DNA from: UBA961 sp049426725
GTDB taxonomy: Bacteria > Bacteroidota > Ignavibacteria > Kapaibacteriales > UBA961
NCBI GenBank assembly: GCA_049426725.1
Contig: JBMSYN010000010.1
Location: 29,943-93,942 of the forward strand
Direction of reading: 5' to 3'
DNA: 64,000 bases
Each line of letters starts with the position of its first letter. Position 1 is the stretch's first letter. The position numbers and the translations under genes were made by a program. Shown here piece after piece: positions 17,739 through 26,226 of this stretch. Under the pieces are notes generated by a model. It was not told the origin of the DNA and did not search any database. It saw nothing but the letters and a program-made list of their open reading frames with translations.

Positions 17739-18524
17739 TTAGTAATATCCTAACATAATCGCTATGCCACCAAGCATGGTAAATGACCTCCAATTCCCCG
17801 GATTTGTCACACGCGAGTTGAGGGTATAGTCTGTTTGAAGGAATGCCTTGAGGTAAATGCCCTTTTGAACTGCAATGTCATATTCACAGCGTACCATTGG
17901 TTTGAATAGGACAGCTGATCTACTTACCACTTCATCTGTCAATATGGTGGGAAATGTTCTTTCAAGATTTATTTCCTGCCCTTCAACTGTATAGGTGGTC
18001 TGTATATTCGCTTCGAAAGCAGAAACAGGCGCTGAAAGAGAAAATCCTGTGGCTATAGAAAAATGCGTTGATGCAATTCTTGTTTTACCAATCAGACCAA
18101 AGTCCACTGTTTGCCCCGTATATGCTAAATCAAATATACGTTTCATGTTTTTTGGTGCATATCTTCCCGATTTTTCCAAGACTAAGATAGAGTCAGATTT
18201 TTCATAAGCAAAGTCCATTGACTCGGAACCATAACCAAGTGTTGCTTGCAATGAATAGTCTCCGGCAATCCAATATTCAGCCATGATGCCTGTGCGGATT
18301 GCATTTCCTGTACCACCATCAAATTTGCAGCAAGAAATTTCTTTTGAAAAGACATCATCTGAAACGCATTCAGAAGAGATACCTGTTCCGACATAAGCAC
18401 CAATAAAGAGCTTTGGAGCTTTGAATGGCGAATTCCAAGAATATACCCAATCAAATCCTTGTGATTTGATAGTAGTAGTTGTTGCAATCAAGAATGTTAT
18501 GATGAAGAAAATGCTAATATGCAT
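17739..18524 (-). CDS. Probable outer-membrane beta-barrel protein, unknown function
   Basis: The 261-residue protein has a signal peptide (MHISIFFIITFLIATTTTIK, then SQ). Alternating hydrophobic/polar strands follow, with glycine-aromatic endings such as KLFIGAYVGTGIS and AEYWIAGDYSLQATLGYGSE, and it ends in IAIMLGYY with a terminal aromatic residue, as beta-barrels do. The start is taken at the ATG 18524, which has GGGGA upstream; an in-frame TTG at 18539 would add five residues. Three cysteines sit close together (SECVSD, then SCCKF). It is divergent from a second barrel-like gene at 18687. No family recognised. Confidence 0.65.
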   Translation of the reverse strand: MHISIFFIITFLIATTTTIKSQGFDWVYSWNSPFKAPKLFIGAYVGTGISSECVSDDVFSKEISCCKFDGGTGNAIRTGIMAEYWIAGDYSLQATLGYGSESMDFAYEKSDSILVLEKSGRYAPKNMKRIFDLAYTGQTVDFGLIGKTRIASTHFSIATGFSLSAPVSAFEANIQTTYTVEGQEINLERTFPTILTDEVVSRSAVLFKPMVRCEYDIAVQKGIYLKAFLQTDYTLNSRVTNPGNWRSFTMLGGIAIMLGYY

Positions 18525-18604
18525 TAGAGATTTCCCCAAATCAACTCAGACATGTTCTAGAAATATGGAACTCAAATATATCACAAAAACAGACTTCTTT
18601 AAGA

Positions 18605-18635
18605 TTGTGATTTGTGTTTTTTGAGTGTATTTTTG
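18605..18635 (+). promoter_or_regulatory. Candidate Bacteroidota-type promoter for the gene at 18687
   Basis: TATTTTTG at 18628-18635 fits the TAnnTTTG -7 consensus known for Bacteroidota primary sigma factor. A TTG at 18605-18607 lies about 20 bp upstream, close to the usual -33 spacing. A match in T-rich DNA can be chance. Confidence 0.35.
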
Positions 18636-18686
18636 TTTCGGTGCTAAAATACATGAATTTTTATATCTCCCCAAAGGTTAATCAAA

Positions 18687-19373
18687 ATGAGAATACTCCT
18701 ACCATTTATGATTGCAGTATGCCTTTTTAATATTGCATTTGCACAAGAAAAGCAGACTCATAAGCCAATTCTGATTGGTGTTCATGCTTGGTCTCGTATG
18801 TCTTCTTTTTCCAATGATTCAAGAACAGAGGAGCATAGCATGACATTCTCAGGCATTCCTGATCTTGGTTTGAGCCTGAATTATCCGATAAGCAAGAAAG
18901 GGCATGTTGGTTTAATAACCGATATCTCACTGGCAAACTATAAAAACACTTATACCTCGGGTGCAAATGACTATACAAGAACATTCAATTATTTGATGAT
19001 TACCCCGGGAATAGAAGTCGAGAATATTACATTGGGTGTGGCTATTGGTTTGCCAATGGGATATCATCGACATAATAACACACAGGACATTGAAGAAGAA
19101 GAAACTTGGTCATATTTTCAAGGTTCTAATCAAGCACCAACTACTAAGGTTGGTGATGGTAAGAATGGCATGAACATGATTTTGGAACCAAGAATTGGAT
19201 ATTTATATCCCGTGATGAAGAGTTCCGGCTCGCAATTAAATCTTCATGGACATATAGGTTTGATGCTAAGTAAAGTGTTCAAGGATGAGTATTATCCAAC
19301 ATCGAATTTGCAGAGTTTGAATGGAACGATGTTTTCAGTATCATTTGGTGTTCAATATATGATTGGACTTTGA
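18687..19373 (+). CDS. Probable outer-membrane beta-barrel protein, unknown function
   Basis: The 228-residue protein has a signal peptide (MRILLPFMIAVCLFNIAFAQ) and successive amphipathic strands such as LGLSLNYPISKKGHVGLITD, FNYLMITPGIEVENITLGVA and LNLHGHIGLMLSKVF. It ends in MFSVSFGVQYMIGL, consistent with an eight-stranded outer-membrane barrel. No named family is recognised. An AAAGG lies 10 bases before the ATG. Its 3' end overlaps the convergent glycosyltransferase gene by 22 bp, the longest of the tail-to-tail overlaps here. Confidence 0.65.
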   Translation: MRILLPFMIAVCLFNIAFAQEKQTHKPILIGVHAWSRMSSFSNDSRTEEHSMTFSGIPDLGLSLNYPISKKGHVGLITDISLANYKNTYTSGANDYTRTFNYLMITPGIEVENITLGVAIGLPMGYHRHNNTQDIEEEETWSYFQGSNQAPTTKVGDGKNGMNMILEPRIGYLYPVMKSSGSQLNLHGHIGLMLSKVFKDEYYPTSNLQSLNGTMFSVSFGVQYMIGL

Positions 19374-20398
19374 CGCTCAAGTAAAGTTTGAACATGTTCG
19401 AACACCATTTGAGGTGTTATGTCATTCATGCAGGAGAAATGTCCGAGAGGGCATTTCTCTTTGCCTATATGGGTACAAGGTTTGCATGGGAGATCCAATG
19501 AGATAACCTCATTGGGTGTGTGATATGGGGTAAATCCAAATTCCGGAACTGTGCTGCCAAACATTGTTAAGACAGGGATATGTCTGGCGGCGGCGACATG
19601 CATGAGCCCGGAATCATTTCCAATGATGCAATATGCGCTGTCCATCAATGAAGCAATTTCATGCAGGTTCAATGTACCGGCGATATTTTCAATTGGAAAT
19701 CCCACTGTTTGTTGAATTTCATCGCAAAGTGATGTATCATCCGGACCTCCTATCAATACAATTGGTGCTTGATGCCATTCTTTCAGCAACTGTATCAATC
19801 TCACAAACTTATCAATGGGCCAGCGTTTCGTGGCATGCTTTGCTCCCGGGGCAATGAGAATCTGCTTTGGTTCTGAAATTCTGTTTATGGGGTAGTTTTG
19901 ATGTTCTTTATCTGTTTCCAACCAAAATTCCAAACCATGTTCATCAGGTTTGATTTGTGGATATTGCTTCACAGCCGAAAAGTATCGTAGTGGAACAGGA
20001 ATGATTGAATCGATGGGAATTCGCATTTTGTTTTTGACCAAATTCCGCTTAAGAGATCGAGCGGAATCATAGACAGTTACTTCCTTTCCTAAGCCAATAC
20101 GCATGAATTTGCTGCGGAGCGAATCGTGCACATCAATTACCAAATCATAAGTAGGCATGGATTTCTTAAGCTCCATCCATTGCTTTATTACTTTAACAGT
20201 CCCTTGTTTGGTATTGATGATATGCAGATTGTCTATTCTTGGATTGAATTTCATGATTTCCGCACAATGTTCGGAAATGACCATATCGATTCGAGCATTG
20301 GGGAATCCCTTTCTCAGCGCGCGTATGAGTGGCGTGAGCAAGACGATATCACCCAAGGATGTCAGCCTTATGATGCAAATTGATTGCGGATTATTCAT
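19352..20398 (-). CDS. Glycosyltransferase family 9 (heptosyltransferase-like)
   Basis: The 348-residue cytoplasmic protein starts with ICIIRLTSLGDIVLLTPLIR, the N-terminal Rossmann motif of ADP-heptose:LPS heptosyltransferases. It continues with IAPGAKHATKRWP, VLIGGPDD, the nucleotide-sugar-binding GNDSGLMHVAAA and a FGST segment. A cysteine-rich tail (CKPCTHIGKEKCPLGHFSCM) is common in GT9 proteins of this phylum. It likely adds a heptose or similar sugar to the lipopolysaccharide core; the acceptor cannot be read. It is a single gene, divergent from the STAS gene at 20483 and overlapping the gene at 18687 at its 3' end. Confidence 0.9.
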   Translation of the reverse strand: MNNPQSICIIRLTSLGDIVLLTPLIRALRKGFPNARIDMVISEHCAEIMKFNPRIDNLHIINTKQGTVKVIKQWMELKKSMPTYDLVIDVHDSLRSKFMRIGLGKEVTVYDSARSLKRNLVKNKMRIPIDSIIPVPLRYFSAVKQYPQIKPDEHGLEFWLETDKEHQNYPINRISEPKQILIAPGAKHATKRWPIDKFVRLIQLLKEWHQAPIVLIGGPDDTSLCDEIQQTVGFPIENIAGTLNLHEIASLMDSAYCIIGNDSGLMHVAAARHIPVLTMFGSTVPEFGFTPYHTPNEVISLDLPCKPCTHIGKEKCPLGHFSCMNDITPQMVFEHVQTLLERQSPIIY

Positions 20399-20482
20399 GA
20401 ACTTCTATACTCTAATAATCATGTCTTTGTGAAATCATGCATTTTGTTGAATTTTGCATATTCATTAACCAACGGAACATAC

Positions 20483-20839
20483 ATGCGCTTTTCTATAGAA
20501 CATCAGGATGCCATTACTATTTTCACACTCAAGGAAGAGATACTTGATGCGAATAATGCACCTGAAATCAAAGCTGAGTTTCTCATTATTTGTCAGCCTA
20601 CAGTCGAGGCATTGATCATTGATCTCTCTAATGTGAAGCAAAGTGACAGTGCAGGTTTGGGTGCTTTGCTGCTTGCTCACAGACAAATGAATGAGCATGA
20701 AGCGCCTGTCATTCTCGTTGGTGCAAGTGAACGCATCATGAGTTTGCTTCGCATTTCTCAATTGGATTGGCTATTTGAACATGCTCCAACAGTTGATGAT
20801 GCAATTGCAATGCTTGAGGATGATTCAGGAGAAGCTTAA
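20483..20839 (+). CDS. STAS-domain anti-sigma factor antagonist
   Basis: The 118-residue single STAS domain (SpoIIAA/RsbV type) carries the phosphorylation motif SDSAGLGALL with S56 as the likely phospho-acceptor. It ends in the usual LDWLFEHAPTVDDAIAML helix. Such proteins release a sigma factor by binding an anti-sigma kinase, or act as signalling switches; no RsbW-type kinase gene lies nearby. The start is the ATG at 20483. The frame extends upstream to a TTG at 20384 inside the divergent gene, but the added 33 residues are unlike any STAS N-terminus. Its stop overlaps the convergent DUF2461 gene by 4 bp. Confidence 0.88.
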   Translation: MRFSIEHQDAITIFTLKEEILDANNAPEIKAEFLIICQPTVEALIIDLSNVKQSDSAGLGALLLAHRQMNEHEAPVILVGASERIMSLLRISQLDWLFEHAPTVDDAIAMLEDDSGEA

Positions 20840-21531
20840 TCATTGATTGCTTCATCCAAAAAGACAATGAGTGGAGCCATTGCTTTTGCTTTTGAAAGTA
20901 TTTCTTTCATGAGCTGATTGCTCAAGATCATATCATCTTTGATCTCTTCCATCACGATGAATTGCTTCATCCTCAAATATTCTTTGCCGGGATGCTCAGG
21001 ATCATAACCTCTTGGCATTGTTTTCACCTTTTCTCCCAATAGTCCTTTTGGGAATGCTTTTTTGAAGGCATTACTTTTTTGAATCTGATGAAGCACATTC
21101 CAATCAGATTCAATTTTTTGTCTGATAGCCTTCAATTGATTTCCATCCGGCATATATAATCCACCCGCTATGAAGCATCCTTTCGGTTCAATATGAACAT
21201 ATATTCCGGGTTTTTCTGTTTTCGATGCATGTTGTGTTTTTGCTTGCGGGCGATATATCGGGAACGTTATTCCGATATTCGTTTTATATGGTGACTTATC
21301 TTTACTAAATCTGATATCTCTGTTGATGCGAAATAGAGATTTTTTATGATTTGCCTCATAAGGTAATATATGCTTTATGAACAGCATATCCATTTCATTG
21401 ATCAAGAGTTTTGATGGCTCACGTAGAGCGGTTTCATAAAGTGATTTGTTTTGCGTGAACCACTCTTTAGAATTATTGTTTTTTAATTCCTTCAGAAATC
21501 GAAAAGCTGATTTATCAAAGCCTTGAAACAT
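20836..21531 (-). CDS. DUF2461 (TIGR02453) family protein
   Basis: The 231-residue cytoplasmic protein matches the DUF2461/TIGR02453 family: FQGFDKSAFRFLKELKNNNS at the N-terminus followed by KEWF, then RINRDIRFSKDKSPYKTNIG, and GCFIAGGLYMP. Function is unknown despite wide occurrence. The start is the ATG at 21531, which gives the usual MF.GF beginning; an in-frame TTG at 21555 would add eight residues. It is divergent from radA across 118 bp that contain a perfect palindrome at 21563-21579. Confidence 0.9.
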   Translation of the reverse strand: MFQGFDKSAFRFLKELKNNNSKEWFTQNKSLYETALREPSKLLINEMDMLFIKHILPYEANHKKSLFRINRDIRFSKDKSPYKTNIGITFPIYRPQAKTQHASKTEKPGIYVHIEPKGCFIAGGLYMPDGNQLKAIRQKIESDWNVLHQIQKSNAFKKAFPKGLLGEKVKTMPRGYDPEHPGKEYLRMKQFIVMEEIKDDMILSNQLMKEILSKAKAMAPLIVFLDEAIND

Positions 21532-21562
21532 TGAGAACCTATGTGAGTATTGCAAAGCAAAG

Positions 21563-21579
21563 ATACGGAAGTTCCGTAT
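21563..21579. promoter_or_regulatory. Perfect 17-bp palindrome, candidate operator upstream of radA
   Basis: ATACGGAA-G-TTCCGTAT has 8-bp perfect arms and a 1-bp centre. It lies midway between the divergent starts of the DUF2461 gene (21531) and radA (21650). The form fits a dimeric transcription factor; being next to a repair gene, an SOS-type role is possible but unproven. Confidence 0.45.
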
Positions 21580-21649
21580 TGTTGAGACCGTGGTGGATTT
21601 GCCGAATAGACATCTCCCGGGAATTGAGTAATTTTCTGAAAAAGGAGTA

Positions 21650-23014
21650 ATGTTTGTGAAAACTCGTACACGATTTGTTTGTCAACAATGTTCGGCTGTC
21701 AGCTCACGATGGCAGGGGAAATGTCATAATTGTGGTGAGTGGAATAGTTTTGTGGAAGAGACAATCACTGATCAGAAGTCCATTAGTTTGAAAAAATCGG
21801 GGTCATCAAATGTAGTGGCAAAACAATTGGGAACAGTGGAAGTATTATCAGACAAACGAATCACCACAGGCATACTTGAGTTTGATAGAGTTCTGGGTGG
21901 AGGAATCATTCCTGGTTCATTGATTCTTGTGGGAGGTGATCCTGGTGTGGGTAAATCCACTTTGATGTTGCAAATGTGCAGACATCTCAATCCGGAATAT
22001 ACATTATATGTAACAGGTGAAGAGTCATTGCAGCAGATAAAATTGCGAGCTTCGCGATTGCAGTATATTCCTGATACATTGCAAGTAATGGCTGAGACGG
22101 ATATTGAAACAATAGCAGCAGCCATTAAAACCTTGAAGCCAACGGTTGCGATTATTGATTCAATTCAAACTTCGAGAAGCGAAAACATTGATGCAACCGC
22201 CGGCAGCATCACTCAGGTGCGTGAGTGTACTGCATTGTTGATGCAGATTGCAAAAAAGACCGGTACTGCGATTTTCATTGTTGGACATGTAACGAAAGAA
22301 GGTGCACTTGCCGGACCCAAAGTCCTTGAGCACACGGTGGATACCGTGCTTCAATTTGAGGGTGAGAAAACATATTCATATCGCATTCTTCGCGCCATCA
22401 AAAACAGATTTGGTTCTACAAATGAAATCGGAATCTTTGATATGGATGAACATGGATTACGCGAGGTTCCAAATCCATCTGAGATTTTTCTCTCTCAAAG
22501 AACCGATAGTCAATCCGGGACAGCCATAGTTGCAACAATCGAAGGCACAAGACCATTATTGATTGAAGTTCAAGCTTTGGTAACTTCCACCGGGTATAGT
22601 AATCCTCAAAGAACAGCCACAGGTTTTGACAATCGCCGTTTACAGATGATCATAGCCGTGCTTGAGAAAAGACTTGGAATTAGTTTTAGAGAAGTTGATG
22701 TATTTGTGAATATAGCGGGTGGCATGACACTCAATGATCCAGCAGTTGACCTTGCCATGGCAGCCGCACTAGTAAGTTCACTCAGAGACAATCCACTTGA
22801 AAAAGACATGGTCATCATGGGTGAAATTGGATTGACTGGCGAAGTTCGATCAATATCATCAATCGAACAACGCCTGTCTGAAATACAAAAACTTGGTTTC
22901 TCCCGCGTACTACTTCCAAAAGGGAATGTAGCAAAATTGTCTCGAGCATTTGATGGTTTGCAACTCATCCCTGCAGATCGCATCGCAATAGCACTTGCTG
23001 AATCCGTATTATAA
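21650..23014 (+). CDS. radA: DNA repair protein RadA (Sms)
   Basis: The 454-residue protein has all RadA hallmarks: a C4 zinc finger (C11, C14, C25, C28), Walker A GGDPGVGKST (95-104), the RadA-specific KNRFG motif (251-255) and a C-terminal Lon-like domain with DVFVNIAGG and NDPAVDLAMAAALVSS. RadA is a RecA-like ATPase that drives branch migration in recombinational repair. A GGAG at 21644-21647 lies only 2 bases before the ATG at 21650 but 8 before an in-frame GTG at 21656; the GTG start (MKTRTRFVCQQC) fits the family better and may be the real one. Its stop overlaps the convergent gene at 23009 by 6 bp through a shared TTATAA. Confidence 0.97.
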   Translation: MFVKTRTRFVCQQCSAVSSRWQGKCHNCGEWNSFVEETITDQKSISLKKSGSSNVVAKQLGTVEVLSDKRITTGILEFDRVLGGGIIPGSLILVGGDPGVGKSTLMLQMCRHLNPEYTLYVTGEESLQQIKLRASRLQYIPDTLQVMAETDIETIAAAIKTLKPTVAIIDSIQTSRSENIDATAGSITQVRECTALLMQIAKKTGTAIFIVGHVTKEGALAGPKVLEHTVDTVLQFEGEKTYSYRILRAIKNRFGSTNEIGIFDMDEHGLREVPNPSEIFLSQRTDSQSGTAIVATIEGTRPLLIEVQALVTSTGYSNPQRTATGFDNRRLQMIIAVLEKRLGISFREVDVFVNIAGGMTLNDPAVDLAMAAALVSSLRDNPLEKDMVIMGEIGLTGEVRSISSIEQRLSEIQKLGFSRVLLPKGNVAKLSRAFDGLQLIPADRIAIALAESVL

Positions 23015-24808
23015 TCTGGCAATGATTCTCATTTCTTTCTTCCCATGCATGCTTTCAAGTTTGATAGCATATATCCCGCTTTTCTGAGATTCAATCCATG
23101 AATTGATGTTTGATTCTGAAATAGGGTATTCTTTCCCTCGTTCCAACAAAATCTCCCCCTTATCATTCATGCATCGTAGAGATATAATCGGATCAGACTT
23201 GCAACAACTTGATTCAATTTTTTTCTCATCTTGCCATGTAGACAGTAATCTGAACTCGGCTTGTGTATCATCGATGTGTTCTTTCACTGCTTTCACAGCA
23301 AAGCCGGGTGCATCATCATAGCATGATGAACATTCTTCATTTTTCGCATGGAGAGTCGCTCCTGATTGTACATGAATCTGTGGATTGAATTTAATGACAT
23401 TATTTGCGGTGATTTTGACCTGCTTGACTTTTGAAGTGATGAATAATGGTTTTTGTATATCACCAATGATAATGCTATCTGACGATTCGAATACATAATG
23501 AGGAGCACTTAATATTCCATCTTGAATATGCAATATCATAGGACATTTTGAACCTTTGGGATTTATCAAAGAAAAATCCAATGCTATCTGATAGAGAAGT
23601 CCTGCAGTGGCTCTAATGACATAGGGGAATGTCATGTCACGAATGGCATTGATGTCTTCATCTTTTCGAGCATATCCGCTGAGAGCAGGGTGACCATCCA
23701 CAAAATGTGTTTTTGTTGGTCCCGTATGTGAACCATTGATTACGGACGCTATTTCTCCTACATGCAAGTATTCATCATCACCATCAAAACGATTGCTTGC
23801 AAAGTGATCGGCAATTTGAGCCGTGGTGTAGAAGTATGTCCAATATGGATTACTTTGAAACATCGCGCATGAAGGGAGCACAATGCTTCCTTTGTCACAA
23901 AAGACCTTTTGATGATCCCAATATTCAACTCTTGATGGTGAAGCAGGGATATTTTTGTTCATGTCGATACATGGTGATTCTTTATTACCTTCCCATTCAA
24001 CATAGTTCATGGCATCTTCATAGGGATCATGCCAAAGACCATGTTCATCGCATTTTGCATGAGCCGGGATAGACATATCACCAAGAAGATGAGCAACTCT
24101 TCCAAGGATTGAGTAAATGATATTCTTTTTGTTTGATTCAACCACTACATCATCATACTTGAAATCTCCATGATACCAATCAAAGAGCGAAGATTCGAAA
24201 TGCCCCGGAGAAGGAAATTCTTTGTCATCATGTGTAAACGTGAAAGATTCATGCAAACGGGGTGAATAATTGTTGCTGGAAAGATATATCATGGCTTTTT
24301 TATATGCCATCAAATCATGCTCAATATCAGACGAATATGTTCTAGCGAGTGAGCAGATATTCCATTGAAACAATCCGGTTGGCCATGGATTCCAAGGTAT
24401 ATGTAATGCGAATCTATTGTTAAAGCCATTTGATTGTTGATCTGGATCCCAAAAATGATTGATGCTCGTGAACATGCCTTTCTTGAACAAGAGTTCTTTT
24501 TCATGCATGTAGCGAATTGGATCATGATGGTCTTCGCTCCATGCGCCACCACATAGAGTGGAATATGCCCATGGATTTGCATTACTATCATGAAATTCAC
24601 CTTCTCTTCCCATTCCATCAATTCCGAGAATGTGATAATCAAATTCAGGAATTGATTTCCCAAGATGTTTTTTGAGTAAGGAATATGCTTCTCTTATGAT
24701 GTATTGATGGGTGGGCTCTTTATGAGCATATATGGGTTGGGCAAAGAGTATTGAACATACAATTATCCATCGCCCACAACATTGTACATTGGAAACTTGC
24801 TCTAACAT
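23009..24808 (-). CDS. Secreted Zn-dependent phospholipase C/S1-P1 nuclease-like protein with sorting-like tail
   Basis: The 599-residue protein has a signal peptide ending near IYA-H29. A conserved histidine (H29 or H34) at the mature N-terminus is expected of zinc-dependent phospholipase C/S1-P1 folds. SEDHHDP at 91-97 and the core motif GRVAHLLGDMSIPAH (236-250) with H240, D244 and H250, followed by DPYED, supply further likely zinc ligands. Such enzymes cleave phosphodiesters in lipids or nucleic acids; the substrate here is open. A beta-rich C-terminal part ends SGIYAIKLES ... KKEMRIIARL, resembling a T9SS tail. It is the last gene of the 31-kb minus-strand block. Confidence 0.65.
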   Translation of the reverse strand: MLEQVSNVQCCGRWIIVCSILFAQPIYAHKEPTHQYIIREAYSLLKKHLGKSIPEFDYHILGIDGMGREGEFHDSNANPWAYSTLCGGAWSEDHHDPIRYMHEKELLFKKGMFTSINHFWDPDQQSNGFNNRFALHIPWNPWPTGLFQWNICSLARTYSSDIEHDLMAYKKAMIYLSSNNYSPRLHESFTFTHDDKEFPSPGHFESSLFDWYHGDFKYDDVVVESNKKNIIYSILGRVAHLLGDMSIPAHAKCDEHGLWHDPYEDAMNYVEWEGNKESPCIDMNKNIPASPSRVEYWDHQKVFCDKGSIVLPSCAMFQSNPYWTYFYTTAQIADHFASNRFDGDDEYLHVGEIASVINGSHTGPTKTHFVDGHPALSGYARKDEDINAIRDMTFPYVIRATAGLLYQIALDFSLINPKGSKCPMILHIQDGILSAPHYVFESSDSIIIGDIQKPLFITSKVKQVKITANNVIKFNPQIHVQSGATLHAKNEECSSCYDDAPGFAVKAVKEHIDDTQAEFRLLSTWQDEKKIESSCCKSDPIISLRCMNDKGEILLERGKEYPISESNINSWIESQKSGIYAIKLESMHGKKEMRIIARL

Positions 24809-24821
24809 ATGATCCCCCGAA

Positions 24822-26216
24822 TTAATGAATGATGTTCATCGGTACTGTTCTGATATTTCCATTATGTTGCAACATGCATTGATAGTGTCCTGATGGAATG
24901 CCATTATGCAATGATTTTGTGATCTGATGCAGACCCTTTTCATAATGACCTTGACCGAAACATTCCAGAATTCTCCCATCAGTCATTGTGAGGCATATTT
25001 CTACTTCGCCTGCTTGCTCAAGCATGAATGAGATCGAGACATAATCCTGTTGATTTGGATTCGGATATATTGAAATGGATAATTCATTGTCGTCTTTCTT
25101 TGTATCTTGTTTTTGAAGAACATAAGCGGCAATATTGCGGCAACTGATTGTATCGGAAACTCTCATGAAATTTCCGGCACAATAGAGTATGCCATGTTTA
25201 TAAAGCAATGTTGTGATGATTCCACGGACACCGCCGCCCAAGCTGGTAAAACCTCTTTCATCCAGCATAGCCAGACCATAATCATTCTTTGTGGAATCCA
25301 TGATAAAATCTCCTCCAACAAATACTCTCATTCCGTCATTTGCGAGAGTATTTATGGCAATGCATCCGGGTGGTAATCCGAGTATTGTCCAAGAGCTTCC
25401 ATTCCAAGACATAAGTGGGGAAGGGAAAATGGCTGTTCCCATTTTGATTGTTGATGCAACAATCACATTCCCATTACTCAGTACTGTGATTGCATCAACT
25501 TCGCCCTGTATTCCTTCTCCCATTCCATGCCATTCCTTCCCATCCCAGTAAGCGATATTGCGAGCTTTGATATTCCCGGCAGAATCAAAATCACCTCCAA
25601 CAAAGAGTTTCCCATTGAATGCGGCAAGAGCATTGACATGTGGTAAAGCACTTTTCTTACTCGCATCAATATTCTTCAGACCAATGCCGAGTGGAATCCA
25701 TTCACCTTGCACCAATCGCGCAATAGAAGCTGCAGCCCTATTACCGATTGTGTCAAAAATACCTGCGGCATAAAGCGCATTTTCATATGACATTAACACA
25801 TTAATGTTTCCTGCCGATAATCCCTTCAGTGCCGTCCAGTTTGAACCATTCCACGAAGCAATTCCTTGTAGTTGACCATCATTACATCTCGTGAAAGATC
25901 CTGATGCGTATAATACATTATTAGGTCCCACACAAAGAGCAGTGAGTGGAGCATTCATTCCTCCATTCAATCCATTCCATATTCCATTCTTCCACGATGC
26001 CACATATCCTGTTTGCAAGATGTTTTGTGTATTGCTGTTAAGTCGTCTAAACTGACCTCCAATATGTAATGCATCATTGAAAATTGCCATTGTCAGTGGA
26101 GCTGATTCGGGTCCGATTACATCTTTTCCATAAGAAATATCCCAATATTGATGTTGTGCAAACCCACTTGCATAAAAAGAGCAAAATCCCCAAAAGAGTG
26201 TGATAATCACTTTCAT
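24822..26216 (-). CDS. Secreted beta-propeller repeat protein with T9SS type-A-like sorting domain
   Basis: The 464-residue protein is read from the ATG at 26216, which has GAGGGG six bases upstream and yields a clean signal peptide (MKVIITLFWGFCSFYASGFA). An ATG at 26234 would overlap the previous gene. Repeats of about 45 residues with the pattern W-G-x-W-x-x-L-G-x-G ... L-Y-A-G-x-F (ASWNGSNWTALKG, YWDGKEWHGMGEG) form a propeller-like array. The tail begins SISIYPNPNQQDYVSISF and ends in IPSGHYQCML, the layout of the T9SS C-terminal sorting domain. An exported surface protein without visible catalytic motif. Confidence 0.8.
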   Translation of the reverse strand: MKVIITLFWGFCSFYASGFAQHQYWDISYGKDVIGPESAPLTMAIFNDALHIGGQFRRLNSNTQNILQTGYVASWKNGIWNGLNGGMNAPLTALCVGPNNVLYASGSFTRCNDGQLQGIASWNGSNWTALKGLSAGNINVLMSYENALYAAGIFDTIGNRAAASIARLVQGEWIPLGIGLKNIDASKKSALPHVNALAAFNGKLFVGGDFDSAGNIKARNIAYWDGKEWHGMGEGIQGEVDAITVLSNGNVIVASTIKMGTAIFPSPLMSWNGSSWTILGLPPGCIAINTLANDGMRVFVGGDFIMDSTKNDYGLAMLDERGFTSLGGGVRGIITTLLYKHGILYCAGNFMRVSDTISCRNIAAYVLQKQDTKKDDNELSISIYPNPNQQDYVSISFMLEQAGEVEICLTMTDGRILECFGQGHYEKGLHQITKSLHNGIPSGHYQCMLQHNGNIRTVPMNIIH

Positions 26217-26226
26217 TGTACACCCC

